DNA of 18,913 nt from an uncultured Desulfovibrio sp. (lineage in GTDB: Bacteria; Desulfobacterota; Desulfovibrionia; Desulfovibrionales; Desulfovibrionaceae). The first letter of the stretch is position 1. Each line of letters starts with the position of its first letter. Of the stretch, positions 7,564 through 15,504 are shown piece after piece. The translations under genes and the position numbers were made by a program. The notes beneath the pieces were generated by a model. The model had not been told where the DNA came from. It ran no database searches and worked only from the letters and a program-made list of their open reading frames with translations. The stretch covers positions 1-18,913 of the forward strand of contig CAMLXE010000006.1 in assembly GCA_946490455.1 (NCBI GenBank), in the 5' to 3' direction.

Positions 7564-8463
7564 ATGTCACCATTTTCAGGGAAATCTCGTGGGATACAAA
7601 AAATCTGTTTGCCGGACTTGCAGGGAGAACTGTATCTTCCATCCTCGAATTTTCCCTCTCCTCCGGCCTCTGCAATCGCAGTGCCTCAGCCCACGCCCAG
7701 CAAACGGCCAGCACTCGTCATCATGCCAAGCAGCGCCGGAGTCTGCGATGTTCGGGAACGATATTATGCCGGACATTTTGCCCAGATCGGATTTATCTGC
7801 CTCGTAGTGGACAGCTTTCTGTCACGGGGTCTGCTCCCCGGAATCCATAGTCAGCTTGAGCTTTCCGACAGAGATATGACTGAAGATGCCCTGAGGGGCT
7901 GGCGGATTCTTGCAGGCAGAACCGATACGGATTCTGAACGAATTGCTATTCTGGGTGTGTCCAGAGGAGGCGCAGCAGCCCTGAATACAGCTTTCCTTTC
8001 TGGTTCCAAATACTTTGCCGCGCATGTGGCCATTGCACCTTCAGCCTTCGTACAGCCGAGACATCCCATAACCACAGGGGCGCCAATACTCATGCTGGTT
8101 GCCGGAAAGGATGATTTTACCGGGACCGATGCAGCGCTCCACTATGCCAGAAGGCTCCAGCAGGGGGGAGCCAATCTTGCCATTCAGGTCTTCCCGGAGG
8201 CATACCACGCATGGGAGTCCTGCGGGAAACCTCTCCTTTTTCCTGAAATTCCGTGCTGGCCGAACTACACCTTCCTTCTGGAGGAGGATGGCTCCTATAC
8301 AGACACACAGACAGGGCAAAACTTCTCTGAAGCCCAATTCAGAGAACGGTGTTCCAGCCTGCCCCGCCATAGTGCCCATGCCGGTGGAGGGACCCCGGCG
8401 TTCAAGGCAGAAGTCTGCTCTGTAATTGAACAGTTCCTGTCATTCATGACCTGCACTATCTGA
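7564..8463 (+). CDS. Alpha/beta hydrolase of the dienelactone hydrolase family
   Basis: This 299-residue predicted cytoplasmic hydrolase has the nucleophile elbow GVSRGG with Ser133, a likely acid in AGKDDFTG (Asp183 or Asp184), and His215 in the motif AYHAW. PALVIMPSSAGV (49-60) gives the oxyanion strand and loop. Classic dienelactone hydrolases use cysteine at the elbow, so this serine form is more likely an esterase or related hydrolase of unknown substrate. The last 70 residues (after about 225, rich in Cys and Pro) are a less usual extension. The frame is open back to 7390, overlapping EF-G, but the ATG at 7564 has AAGGA seven bases ahead and begins just before the first fold elements. 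A 151-bp gap with a strong hairpin separates it from EF-G, so its link to the operon is uncertain. Confidence 0.8.
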   Translation: MSPFSGKSRGIQKICLPDLQGELYLPSSNFPSPPASAIAVPQPTPSKRPALVIMPSSAGVCDVRERYYAGHFAQIGFICLVVDSFLSRGLLPGIHSQLELSDRDMTEDALRGWRILAGRTDTDSERIAILGVSRGGAAALNTAFLSGSKYFAAHVAIAPSAFVQPRHPITTGAPILMLVAGKDDFTGTDAALHYARRLQQGGANLAIQVFPEAYHAWESCGKPLLFPEIPCWPNYTFLLEEDGSYTDTQTGQNFSEAQFRERCSSLPRHSAHAGGGTPAFKAEVCSVIEQFLSFMTCTI

Positions 8464-8614
8464 AGAGGACGGTACGTCACCTGCGTTCAGATACCATCCG
8501 GCTTCTGGCCACCCAGTACACTCTCCAGCAAGGCAATCAGTATCTTTTCCGGCTTCCCATATCCTGAGTCTGTCCATTTCCCTTGAATCCTTAAAAGCCA
8601 TTCGCATTCATGAT

Positions 8615-8649
8615 AAAAAAAGGCGCATCCTCATAGAGGGTGCGCCTTT
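8615..8649 (-). terminator. Rho-independent terminator of abfD
   Basis: Read on the minus strand, AAAGGCGCA and TGCGCCTTT form a nine-pair stem. A mismatch and three more pairs close a five-base loop, followed by seven Ts (8621-8615). It lies about 60 bases behind the abfD stop. On the plus strand the stem also has an adjoining T-stretch, so it may stop hydrolase transcripts too. Confidence 0.85.
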
Positions 8650-8672
8650 CCGACAGTAAACCGAAAACAGGA

Positions 8673-8697
8673 TTCGGGGCATATGATATGCCCCGAA
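8673..8697. repeat. Perfect 11-bp hairpin directly after abfD
   Basis: TTCGGGGCATA and TATGCCCCGAA form an uninterrupted 11-pair stem around a three-base loop, 11 bases after the abfD stop. The T-run behind it is poor, so termination probably relies on the second hairpin at 8615-8649. This one could protect the mRNA 3' end. Confidence 0.75.
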
Positions 8698-8708
8698 ATA
8701 TCGTGTTA

Positions 8709-10172
8709 TTAGAACAGGCCGTCGGGATCGATACCGGCGAGACGGCGAGCCAGCTTCTTCTTGGCTTCCAGGTTGGCACCACGAGAAATCATGATGCGCT
8801 GAGCCTGCGGAGAACCGGCTCCGTGCATGGATTCGGTGAGGTAACCAACAGCTGCGGCGCCGATAGTCATGTTTTCCACAAGACGGAGCATACGCTGACG
8901 ATGTTCGGTGGGAACGCCATCAGCAGCAGCCATCAGCTTGTTGCACCAGCTGCCCACTTCAGGAGACTTGAAGTCGGCTTCGGAAGGCATGGTGACCATA
9001 AGACCACCGGCGATATCCTGAGCCAGACGGGCGATTTCATAAGGCAGGCGGGTCACATTCTGCTTGCACACGTTGGCCAGCATCATATCGATAAGATAGT
9101 TGCCGGAAGCGGTCTTACGACCTTCAGCAGAACAGGCGATACCGCAGGAATACAACGTTTCATTCAGGTGGATCATTTCAATGATCTTGTCCTTCACATG
9201 GGAAGCCTTGGCTGCACCGTTGTATTCGGCCATGGCCTGCGTTGCGCCGATAAGTACGTCACCGTTACCGACCTTACAGCCACCGTAGGACTGACGATGG
9301 TAACCGGCGAAACGTTCTACCAGCATGCCGGCGAAGTCCATTTCGCCGCACATGTAAACATTTTCCCAGGGAATGAACGTGTTGTTGAAGATAACAATGG
9401 CTTCCTGGCCACCGTAGTTGGCGTTACCCACGTCGATCTTGGAACCTTCTTCAAGCTTGCGGGTATCGCTGGCCTGACGGCCATAGATGAAGATCAGGCT
9501 GGGGTCATTGGCCGGAACCGAGAAGGACACGGCATAATCCTGTTCTTCACCGCGCATGGCCTGCGTGGGCATGACGAGGATGTGGTGAGAGTTCAGGACA
9601 CCCGTCTGGTGCATTTTGGCGCCACGAACGACGATACCGTCTTCACGGCGTTCCACCACATGCACGAACATGTCGGGATCAGACTGTCCGGAAGGTCCGG
9701 CTGCGCGGTTACCCTTGGGGTCGGTCATGGCACCGTCAACGGTCCAGTCCTTTTCCTGCCATTCAATCAGGAACTTCTTGAAGCGTTCATGATAGGGGGT
9801 GCCGTACTTCTGATCGATTTCATAGGTGGTGGACCAGACAGCGTTCAGAGCATCCATACCCACGCAACGCTGGAAACACGATCCGGTCATATTACCAACC
9901 AGACGCTGCATCTTGACCTTGTTCACCAAATCGGTGGGGCTCTGATGCAGATGCGTGAAGCGGTTGATGCGTTTGCCGGTCAGGCTGGACTTCACGGTCA
10001 TGAGGTCTTCATATTCCGGGAATTCAGCCAGTTTGTAGGTCATGGCACAGCAGTTGATGGAGGGACGAATCATGGGATGGTCCACGATATTGTCCACTTT
10101 TTTGCCCAGAACATACACATTGCGAGGACCAAGATCGCGGATCGACTGGATGTATTCATCGGCTGTCATCAT
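8709..10172 (-). CDS. abfD: 4-hydroxybutyryl-CoA dehydratase / vinylacetyl-CoA delta-isomerase
   Basis: This 487-residue enzyme carries FAD and a [4Fe-4S] cluster. The family dehydrates 4-hydroxybutyryl-CoA to crotonyl-CoA by a ketyl-radical mechanism and isomerises vinylacetyl-CoA. It resembles the Clostridium aminobutyricum enzyme along its whole length, and the cluster ligands fall at the same numbers: Cys99 and Cys103 (SCFQRCVG), His292 and Cys299 (YHRQSYGGCK). The active-site residues Glu257, Tyr296 and Lys300 are also present. The start has GGGAG nine bases ahead of two adjacent ATGs. No CoA-transferase, 4-hydroxybutyrate dehydrogenase or semialdehyde gene lies alongside, so it is a single-gene unit, framed by tandem hairpins behind and a complex promoter region in front. 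Codons look selective (ATC, AAC, TTC, CTG and CGC favoured), suggesting strong expression when on. A related CoA substrate cannot be excluded. Confidence 0.93.
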   Translation of the reverse strand: MMTADEYIQSIRDLGPRNVYVLGKKVDNIVDHPMIRPSINCCAMTYKLAEFPEYEDLMTVKSSLTGKRINRFTHLHQSPTDLVNKVKMQRLVGNMTGSCFQRCVGMDALNAVWSTTYEIDQKYGTPYHERFKKFLIEWQEKDWTVDGAMTDPKGNRAAGPSGQSDPDMFVHVVERREDGIVVRGAKMHQTGVLNSHHILVMPTQAMRGEEQDYAVSFSVPANDPSLIFIYGRQASDTRKLEEGSKIDVGNANYGGQEAIVIFNNTFIPWENVYMCGEMDFAGMLVERFAGYHRQSYGGCKVGNGDVLIGATQAMAEYNGAAKASHVKDKIIEMIHLNETLYSCGIACSAEGRKTASGNYLIDMMLANVCKQNVTRLPYEIARLAQDIAGGLMVTMPSEADFKSPEVGSWCNKLMAAADGVPTEHRQRMLRLVENMTIGAAAVGYLTESMHGAGSPQAQRIMISRGANLEAKKKLARRLAGIDPDGLF

Positions 10173-10204
10173 AACGGCATTCTCCCGATAAAAGGTTCAA
10201 ATAA

Positions 10205-10218
10205 GGGGCAACCGCCCC
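10205..10218. repeat. Small GC hairpin in the abfD leader
   Basis: GGGGC and GCCCC enclose the four-base loop AACC, about 33 bases before the abfD ATG and inside the predicted untranslated leader. It is short and does not cover the ribosome-binding site. Confidence 0.4.
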
Positions 10219-10258
10219 GAAGCTGCAACATCCGCAGAGAAATCTTATTCCATAAGGA

Positions 10259-10274
10259 AGCAAGAAATGTACCA
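10259..10274 (-). promoter_or_regulatory. Sigma-54 (-24/-12) promoter candidate for abfD
   Basis: The minus strand reads TGGTACATTTCTTGCT. It has the invariant GG (10273-10272) and GC (10261-10260) with exactly ten bases between them, and TTGC at the -12 element, as in the consensus TGGCACG-N4-TTGCW. Transcription would start near 10249, giving a leader of about 76 nt. Such promoters need an ATP-driven activator bound upstream, and repeated palindromes lie at the expected distance. Confidence 0.6.
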
Positions 10275-10308
10275 TCCAGCCTGCCCGAATAAGACTTCAT
10301 ACAATCAT

Positions 10309-10336
10309 GTGAAACATTACATAAAAAATATTTCAC
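10309..10336. repeat. AT-rich inverted repeat upstream of the abfD promoter
   Basis: GTGAAACAT (10309-10317) and ATATTTCAC (10328-10336) are inverted copies with one mismatch around a ten-base A-rich centre. The repeat sits about 60-87 bases before the predicted transcription start, between the promoter and the palindromic sites. It could be an operator or a DNA-bending site. Confidence 0.5.
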
Positions 10337-10366
10337 TCGCCCGCACTACCTTTTTTTTTACGATTT

Positions 10367-10428
10367 GATGCAAAAAAACCTCAAAAACCGATGTAAAATA
10401 GCATCAGATTGTGATGCATAAACACATC
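10367..10428. promoter_or_regulatory. Three tandem 16-bp palindromic sites with 23-bp spacing
   Basis: The sites are GATG-N8-C(A/C)TC at 10367-10382, 10390-10405 and 10413-10428. Each starts exactly 23 bp after the previous one. Sites two and three have perfect GATG/CATC ends; site one has CCTC. The eight central bases are A-rich in all three. They lie about 118-179 bases before the predicted abfD transcription start, the usual range for upstream activating sites of sigma-54 activators. A further GATGTG half-site is at 10437-10442 on the minus strand. Confidence 0.6.
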
Positions 10429-10474
10429 GACTTTTACACATCCGAAGTCCCGAAAAATCCAATCCCATTCTTCC

Positions 10475-11749
10475 CTACAGCCTAATCTTTCTGGCGGCTT
10501 CCAGTGTAGCTTCAAAATCGGCATCGCTGTGCATGAACGAAACCATGGAAACTTCAAACGCTGAAGGTCCAAGGAAGATATTCTGTTCACGCATTGCCTT
10601 GAAGAATCGACCGAACAGCTCCGTATCACTGTTTTTCACATCTTCAAAATTACGGACAGGCTTGTCTGTGAAGAAGACTGTGAACATGGAAGCGAGCTGG
10701 TTGATTGTCACAGGTACACCCTTTTCACGAAGAATGGCAGCCAGCTCATCCGTGAACCGACGCACTCTGCTCTCCAGTTCCGCGTAATCACACCGTTTCA
10801 GAACACGCAAGGTAGCTATGCCAGCCGCCATGGCCAACGGATTCCCGGAAAGCGTTCCAGCCTGGTACACATTTCCCGATGGGGCAATCTGACTCATGTA
10901 TTCGGCCTTGCCGCCAAAGGCGCCCACGGGAAGGCCACCTCCAATGATCTTTCCCAGAGTAGTCAGGTCGGGGGCAATGCCGAATCGTGTCTGGGCACCG
11001 CCATATTCAACCCGAAATCCGGTAATCACTTCATCAAGAATAAGCAGAGCTCCACTGGCATCACAGAGGGAACGAAGTCCTTTGAGAAAACCTTCTTCAG
11101 GAAGCACAAGCCCCATATTGCCCGCAACGGGTTCCACAATGACGGCAGCGAGATCATCACCATGCAGATGAAACATGTCTGTAGCTGCGGCCAGATCATT
11201 ATAGGGGGCAAGCAATGTGTCCTGAACCGTCGCTTCCGGGACTCCAGGAGTTCCCGGAATGGACAGGGTAGCCACCCCGGACCCGGCACTGGCGAGGAAA
11301 GGATCCGCATGGCCATGATAACAGCCAATAAACTTGAGGACCTTGTTCCGTCCTGTAGCGGCCCGTGCCAGCCGCAGGGCACTCATGGTTGCCTCTGTTC
11401 CGGAATTGACCATGCGCACCATGTCCATGGCCGGGAAAGCATCCACGACGGCCTGAGCCAGTTCCACTTCGGCCTCGCAGGGGGCACCGTAACTGGTTCC
11501 ACGGCCTGCGGCCTCAACAACGGCATGCGTCACATCAGGATAGGAATGGCCAAGCAGCATGGGGCCCCAGGAGAGGACATAATCAATCATATCCTGTCCA
11601 TCTACAGTGAGAATATGGCTTCCATGCCCCGAGGCAATAAACAAAGGATCGCATCCCACGGAAAGGCAGGCACGAACAGGGCTGTTGACTCCACCGGGAA
11701 TCACTTTGCGAGCTTCTGCAAAAAGTACATCGGAACGAGAGGTATTCAT
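10475..11749 (-). CDS. hemL: Glutamate-1-semialdehyde 2,1-aminomutase
   Basis: HemL converts glutamate-1-semialdehyde to 5-aminolevulinate, the first common tetrapyrrole precursor, in the C5 pathway. The 424-residue protein has the usual length and family features: an N-terminal [30 protein letters not shown], the cofactor-binding aspartate in [12 protein letters not shown], and the PLP lysine Lys267 in [19 protein letters not shown] chose the ATG at 11749, with AAGGA eight bases ahead. A TTG directly before it is unlikely. The gene is downstream of ahbB on the same strand with a 110-bp gap, consistent with one heme/siroheme operon. The gap stays open in the hemL frame and reads like protein (see findings). 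Confidence 0.96.
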   Translation of the reverse strand: MNTSRSDVLFAEARKVIPGGVNSPVRACLSVGCDPLFIASGHGSHILTVDGQDMIDYVLSWGPMLLGHSYPDVTHAVVEAAGRGTSYGAPCEAEVELAQAVVDAFPAMDMVRMVNSGTEATMSALRLARAATGRNKVLKFIGCYHGHADPFLASAGSGVATLSIPGTPGVPEATVQDTLLAPYNDLAAATDMFHLHGDDLAAVIVEPVAGNMGLVLPEEGFLKGLRSLCDASGALLILDEVITGFRVEYGGAQTRFGIAPDLTTLGKIIGGGLPVGAFGGKAEYMSQIAPSGNVYQAGTLSGNPLAMAAGIATLRVLKRCDYAELESRVRRFTDELAAILREKGVPVTINQLASMFTVFFTDKPVRNFEDVKNSDTELFGRFFKAMREQNIFLGPSAFEVSMVSFMHSDADFEATLEAARKIRL

Positions 11750-11859
11750 CAAATCATCCTTTGTCTGAACAACGTACTGTCGAACGTCCTGACCGGCCTC
11801 CCAAGCAGCATATAACGCGTTGGCGAAGGTCGGCCGTCTCCACCATGACAGTACCGGGG

Positions 11860-12336
11860 TTAAAAATAGACCATGGACGTCTTCTTCAGTTCTGCAAGAC
11901 TGTCCAGAATGGCATACTCATCAAGAACAGTTTCCCGACGTAATTCCTCTATGACATTCCGACATTCTTCTGCAGTCCGGCCATGAATCATGGTGTACAG
12001 AGTATATGGCCAGTCTGGAGCCGTTGTCGGTCGATAGTAGCAATGAGAAATCAGGGGATGTCGTGCCGCATGTTCTCCAATTTCGTCAACAAGCTCCTCC
12101 GCAACACGCCACGCGACCATGGCATTGTGGTTCCATCCCGTGCGCTGATGCTTTATGCTGGCCCCAAAACGCCGAATGGCTCCGCTTTCCTTCAGCCTGC
12201 GCAACAGATCCAGAACAGCGGATTCATCCGTTCCGACCTCGCTGGCGATATCCGCATAGGGTGTCAGAGAATCTGGAAGCTGATCCTGCACAATGCGCAG
12301 AATGGCCCTTTCCGTTTCAGTAAACTCATGGCTCAT
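11860..12336 (-). CDS. ahbB: Siroheme decarboxylase subunit AhbB
   Basis: AhbA and AhbB together remove two carboxyl groups from siroheme to give 12,18-didecarboxysiroheme in the alternative heme pathway of sulfate reducers and archaea. The 158-residue protein has the Lrp/AsnC-like fold of the family: a helix-turn-helix part ([20 protein letters not shown], then [18 protein letters not shown]) and a ligand-binding part with [22 protein letters not shown] near residues 97-118. The tail [10 protein letters not shown] also fits AhbB. It could be mistaken for a transcription regulator, but the [10 protein letters not shown] and DWPYTLYTM motifs and the hemL neighbour favour the enzyme. The ATG at 12336 has AGGGG ahead and overlaps the previous gene's stop as ATGA. 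No ahbA, ahbC or ahbD is in the window. Confidence 0.88.
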   Translation of the reverse strand: MSHEFTETERAILRIVQDQLPDSLTPYADIASEVGTDESAVLDLLRRLKESGAIRRFGASIKHQRTGWNHNAMVAWRVAEELVDEIGEHAARHPLISHCYYRPTTAPDWPYTLYTMIHGRTAEECRNVIEELRRETVLDEYAILDSLAELKKTSMVYF

Positions 12337-14099
12337 GCACAACCCCTGTTTTGCTTGTGACAGAGTGTCTCGATCTCGTCAATTCTCCGAATTCCAGTTG
12401 ATGTCAGGACGATACGGAACCGTTCAAGATCACTTCCCTGCCCATGCGTAATGCGCCGCACCATATCCACATGGTACACCTTTTCTCCTGAAAGAGGACG
12501 CTCATCAGATACACCGCGTGGTTCTTCGAGAACTTCGTCGGCATGACGCAGAAAATCCGAAATGTCAAAACGTGAAATATCCAATAGAAGATTCCGTCCC
12601 TCATGAAAAGGATCGGGAAGCCTTTTGAGATCGATGGATTTGGCGTAGTACAGAATATCCTCATTATGAAATGCATTGAGGATATCCACAAAATGTGTTC
12701 TGTTCCGCAGCTTGCGTACGGTCTTGGGAATCCTGTTCCATTCCACGAAACGAAACGATTCGGCACAGCGTCCCAATCTCCCCATATAGCTGTCCGAAAT
12801 ATAAAGAAGTCTGTCAGGAATCCAGCGACCGAAGGCCTTGAGCAATCTGGAACGGAACATTTCCTTGATTCGCTCACGACAAATATATGCCAGGACAACA
12901 CCCAAAGCGAGCTGTGTTCTGAAAGCTTCAAACTCCTGCCACAGAAAGGTGAAGAGCAGAGCTCCGCTCATGGCTGCTCCTGCCGCCACAGTCTGAAGCG
13001 CATGCTCAATCCACGAGCTTCCCGATTTGCGCTGAATATTCAGAAAAAGCGGCATGTCCACATATTTTTTCAGGATGCTCCAGCGAAAGACCGGCAACTC
13101 GTTATCACTCCCCACATGGGATATGCTGTCCGGATACCGTTTGCTTCTGTAGGCGCGTTGCCCCGAATAGATGGCCAGTACCTGCGTGGAACAGTTGTGT
13201 ACGGCTGAAAGTTGCCGTACGACCTCACCCAGGACCTGGGTCACGATAATGGAGAGATATTCATCACAAAAACGAAAGACAGGCACCCGGGTAAGCCGAC
13301 GCGCATCGTTCCGCCGCATTCTGTAGAGACGACGATACCGCCTCAGACAGGCCGCTGCTGTTCTGGCCATGTCAAGCGCAGCCCGTATCTGGTCTTCCCG
13401 GTTTTTCACGGCAAGAACCAGTTTTCTCCGGGCAATAAGCGCTGCTCGAAATTGCAGACAAAAAAGTTTCAGACTCAGCTCAAATCGTTCACGACTGGCT
13501 GGTGTCATTTCTTTCAGTCCGGCATCAAGATATCTGGAACACTGTTCCAAAAGATCAATATGGTCCTGTTCAGAATTCCTTTCCTCCCAGACTTCACTGG
13601 CAGGAGAGGCCAGTTCCGTCAGTTCAAAAGGTTCCTCCTCTTCCGAAGTCAGAGAAGACGGCTGAAGACAGGTGCAGTGTGTTTCCTTTTCCCAGTCCTC
13701 TTCAGTTCCTTCAGCATCGACCGGAGTCTCCATTTCCTGTTCTTCTTCATCGGAAACAAGAACAGTGTTTTTCCTTTCATTCCGATAAAATACAGATTTC
13801 AAATCGCCCCGTGGGGCAAAACGGGGATCATCCCGCCCGAGCAGGGATTCAAGGACATGAACGGGGACCCCAAGCCGAATGTAGTTCTTGAGGCTCTGCT
13901 GATAGTCTGTAGGCGTGTAGCTCCAGCGGTTCATCTGGAGACTGTGCGGGAAAAAGAACCATGTTTCAACGGTATAGCGCAAACGTTTATCCGACTGGGG
14001 ACAAGAGACCCGCTGCCGGATTTCAAAACGCCGCCTGCCGATGGTTCTGACACCTTCGGCCTGAACGGACGTATTGCGATGACGAGTCAAATGCACCAT
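12333..14099 (-). CDS. Membrane protein of unknown function, coupled to ahbB
   Basis: I do not recognise a named family for this 588-residue protein. It begins with a basic stretch (1-40), then a segment with aromatic residues ([10 protein letters not shown], 42-51; [16 protein letters not shown], 64-79) and a very acidic low-complexity linker (about 115-165, many Glu). Next is a long helical, Arg-rich part (180-300, including [19 protein letters not shown]), and two adjacent predicted membrane helices at about 366-388 and 392-408. A soluble C-terminal region of 180 residues follows. The pattern suggests an inner-membrane protein with large cytoplasmic parts. Its stop overlaps the ahbB start by four bases, so it is co-translated with heme enzymes. 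The ribosome-binding site before the ATG at 14099 is weak, but a promoter candidate lies about 40-65 bases upstream. A transport, assembly or regulatory role in heme supply is speculation. Confidence 0.8.
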   Translation of the reverse strand: MVHLTRHRNTSVQAEGVRTIGRRRFEIRQRVSCPQSDKRLRYTVETWFFFPHSLQMNRWSYTPTDYQQSLKNYIRLGVPVHVLESLLGRDDPRFAPRGDLKSVFYRNERKNTVLVSDEEEQEMETPVDAEGTEEDWEKETHCTCLQPSSLTSEEEEPFELTELASPASEVWEERNSEQDHIDLLEQCSRYLDAGLKEMTPASRERFELSLKLFCLQFRAALIARRKLVLAVKNREDQIRAALDMARTAAACLRRYRRLYRMRRNDARRLTRVPVFRFCDEYLSIIVTQVLGEVVRQLSAVHNCSTQVLAIYSGQRAYRSKRYPDSISHVGSDNELPVFRWSILKKYVDMPLFLNIQRKSGSSWIEHALQTVAAGAAMSGALLFTFLWQEFEAFRTQLALGVVLAYICRERIKEMFRSRLLKAFGRWIPDRLLYISDSYMGRLGRCAESFRFVEWNRIPKTVRKLRNRTHFVDILNAFHNEDILYYAKSIDLKRLPDPFHEGRNLLLDISRFDISDFLRHADEVLEEPRGVSDERPLSGEKVYHVDMVRRITHGQGSDLERFRIVLTSTGIRRIDEIETLCHKQNRGCA

Positions 14100-14137
14100 A
14101 AACCATCAACCACAATCAAAAGGATTCTTTCTTATGG

Positions 14138-14166
14138 ACCATAGCCGCCCCCCTCTGTAATGGCAA
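14138..14166 (-). promoter_or_regulatory. Sigma-70-type promoter candidate of the heme operon
   Basis: On the minus strand TTGCCA (14166-14161) and TATGGT (14143-14138) are 17 bp apart, with five and four consensus bases. The transcription start would be near 14131, about 30 nt before the ATG of the membrane-protein gene, which supports that start. Confidence 0.45.
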
Positions 14167-14245
14167 GCAGCCGACTCTGTGCCTCTGGCAATCTTCTCCG
14201 CGATGAACGCCACGGGGTTTATGAAATGACGAAAACAAGGTAGAA

Positions 14246-14261
14246 AGGCACCGTCATTGCG
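14246..14261 (+). promoter_or_regulatory. Sigma-54 (-24/-12) promoter candidate for hypD
   Basis: The sequence AGGCACCGTCATTGCG has GGCAC at -24 (GG at 14247-14248) and TTGC at -12 (GC at 14259-14260) with the required ten bases between GG and GC. Only the outermost bases differ from consensus. The predicted start near 14272 gives a leader of about 138 nt. In E. coli the hyp genes also use a sigma-54 promoter. Confidence 0.5.
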
Positions 14262-14409
14262 GCATGTCCCGAAAGACTCCCGGACCTCTCCAGAACACAC
14301 ACTGCATGCGGCCTCGGCCCATCTCTCTCCAGCAATCCGAACTGTCTCTGGACCAGCTCCCGGAAACACGACGACCATGCCCTCAACCCGAACCGACAGG
14401 AATCTTCTT

Positions 14410-15504
14410 ATGTCCCTCTCCTCTTCTCAGCCGACGCTGCATGATCCCAAGCTCTGCCAGGCATTGCTGCACAGACTGGATACCCTGCTTGATCGCCCTC
14501 TTCGCTTCATGGAAGTCTGTGGAACCCATACCGTATCCATTTTTCGTGGAGGCCTTCGCAGCCTGTTGCCTGAAGCGGTCACCCACCTTACGGGTCCGGG
14601 ATGTCCCGTATGTGTGACACACGATCGTGAGGTTGCGGCCTTCCTTGAGCTGGCTGAACGACCGGACGTCATTATTGCTACCTTTGGGGACCTCATGCGT
14701 GTTCCCGGACCTGACGGCCGTTCCCTCAAGCACGCTCAGGCAGAGGGTGCCCGCGTGGAAGTGGTCTATTCTCCCCTGGACTCTCTTGCCTTGGCCGCCA
14801 AACATCCCGAAGCGACTGTCGTTTTTTTGGGCGTCGGCTTTGAAACAACAGCACCTGCCATCGCTGCCACGATTCTGACAGCCGCGGCACAGCATCTTGA
14901 TAACTTTGCTGTCCTATCCTGCCACAAGCTGGTTCCTCCCGCACTGAAGGCGCTGCTCTCGGACCCAGAAAACACCATTGATGCCTTCCTGCTGCCAGGA
15001 CATGTATCCACCATTCTTGGCCTTGCCCCGTACCAGTTTGTTGTGCAGGACTGGAAACGACCTGCTGTGGTTGCCGGATTTGAACCTGCTGATATTCTTG
15101 ATGCGCTTTGCAGAATGGCCCAGCAGTATCGTACCGGGGAATTTACGGTTGAAAATGCCTATCCCCGTGCAGTCAATGAAAACGGCAATCCGCGCGCCAG
15201 AGAGATTCTTTCCCAGGTCTTCCACCCCGCTGACGCACAGTGGCGAGGATTGGGACTTATCCCTGACAGTGGCCTTGCCATCAATGACGACTTCATCCGC
15301 TTTGATGCCTTTACTCGATTTGACCTGAAGCTCCCCGAAGTCCGTCCTATCCCCGGCTGTCGCTGTGGTGAAGTTCTCAAGGGCAAGCTTCCTCCCAATC
15401 AGTGTCCTCTGTTTGGCAAGGCCTGTACTCCGGCCAACCCTGTAGGTCCCTGCATGGTATCCACAGAAGGCAGCTGCTCTGCCTACTACAAGTACGGGCT
15501 ATGA
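14410..15504 (+). CDS. hypD: Hydrogenase maturation protein HypD
   Basis: HypD, with HypC, carries the iron that receives CN and CO ligands for the [NiFe]-hydrogenase active site. The 364-residue protein has all hallmark segments: MEVCGTHTVSI with Cys37, GPGCPVCV with Cys65 and Cys68, LGVGFETTAP, LSCHKLVPP, GFEPADIL, and the C-terminal cysteine-rich cluster site from GCRCGEV to GSCSAYYKYG, which holds the [4Fe-4S] ligands. The frame extends upstream to 14257, but the ATG at 14410 has AGGA eight bases ahead and starts just before the conserved part. No hypC, hypE or hydrogenase structural gene is in the window, so it stands apart from a usual hyp cluster. A sigma-54 promoter candidate precedes it. 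Confidence 0.95.
   Translation: MSLSSSQPTLHDPKLCQALLHRLDTLLDRPLRFMEVCGTHTVSIFRGGLRSLLPEAVTHLTGPGCPVCVTHDREVAAFLELAERPDVIIATFGDLMRVPGPDGRSLKHAQAEGARVEVVYSPLDSLALAAKHPEATVVFLGVGFETTAPAIAATILTAAAQHLDNFAVLSCHKLVPPALKALLSDPENTIDAFLLPGHVSTILGLAPYQFVVQDWKRPAVVAGFEPADILDALCRMAQQYRTGEFTVENAYPRAVNENGNPRAREILSQVFHPADAQWRGLGLIPDSGLAINDDFIRFDAFTRFDLKLPEVRPIPGCRCGEVLKGKLPPNQCPLFGKACTPANPVGPCMVSTEGSCSAYYKYGL

Larger units (their letters stand above)
10173..10474 (-). other. abfD control region
   Basis: This 302-bp AT-rich gap lies between hemL's stop and abfD's start. In order away from abfD it holds a small leader hairpin, a -24/-12 promoter candidate, an AT-rich inverted repeat, a run of nine Ts, and three 23-bp-spaced palindromic sites. 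No clear terminator for hemL was found in it. Confidence 0.65.
14100..14409. other. Divergent promoter region between the heme operon and hypD
   Basis: This 310-bp gap has a sigma-70-type promoter candidate for the minus-strand heme operon (14138-14166) and a -24/-12 promoter candidate for hypD (14246-14261). A 90-codon minus-strand open frame spans 14106-14378 but looks non-coding. I found no repeated activator-type sites like those of abfD. Confidence 0.5.

Noticed and set aside
8640..10292. Long plus-strand open frame opposite abfD
   Set aside because: It is the antisense shadow of abfD, whose protein matches a known enzyme end to end; the antisense product is His/Thr/Gly-rich and has no recognisable domain.
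11754..11846. 30-codon ATG frame between ahbB and hemL
   Set aside because: Arg/Ser/Cys-rich, no ribosome-binding site; the overlapping hemL frame is the protein-like one.
11860..12336. Reading AhbB as an Lrp/AsnC-type transcription regulator
   Set aside because: The fold is shared, but the DWPYTLYTM and [10 protein letters not shown] motifs and the hemL neighbour fit siroheme decarboxylase.
14106..14378. 90-codon minus-strand frame directly before the 588-residue membrane protein
   Set aside because: Its composition is rich in Arg, Cys and Gly like a shadow frame, and it covers the hypD -24/-12 promoter candidate and the heme-operon promoter candidate.
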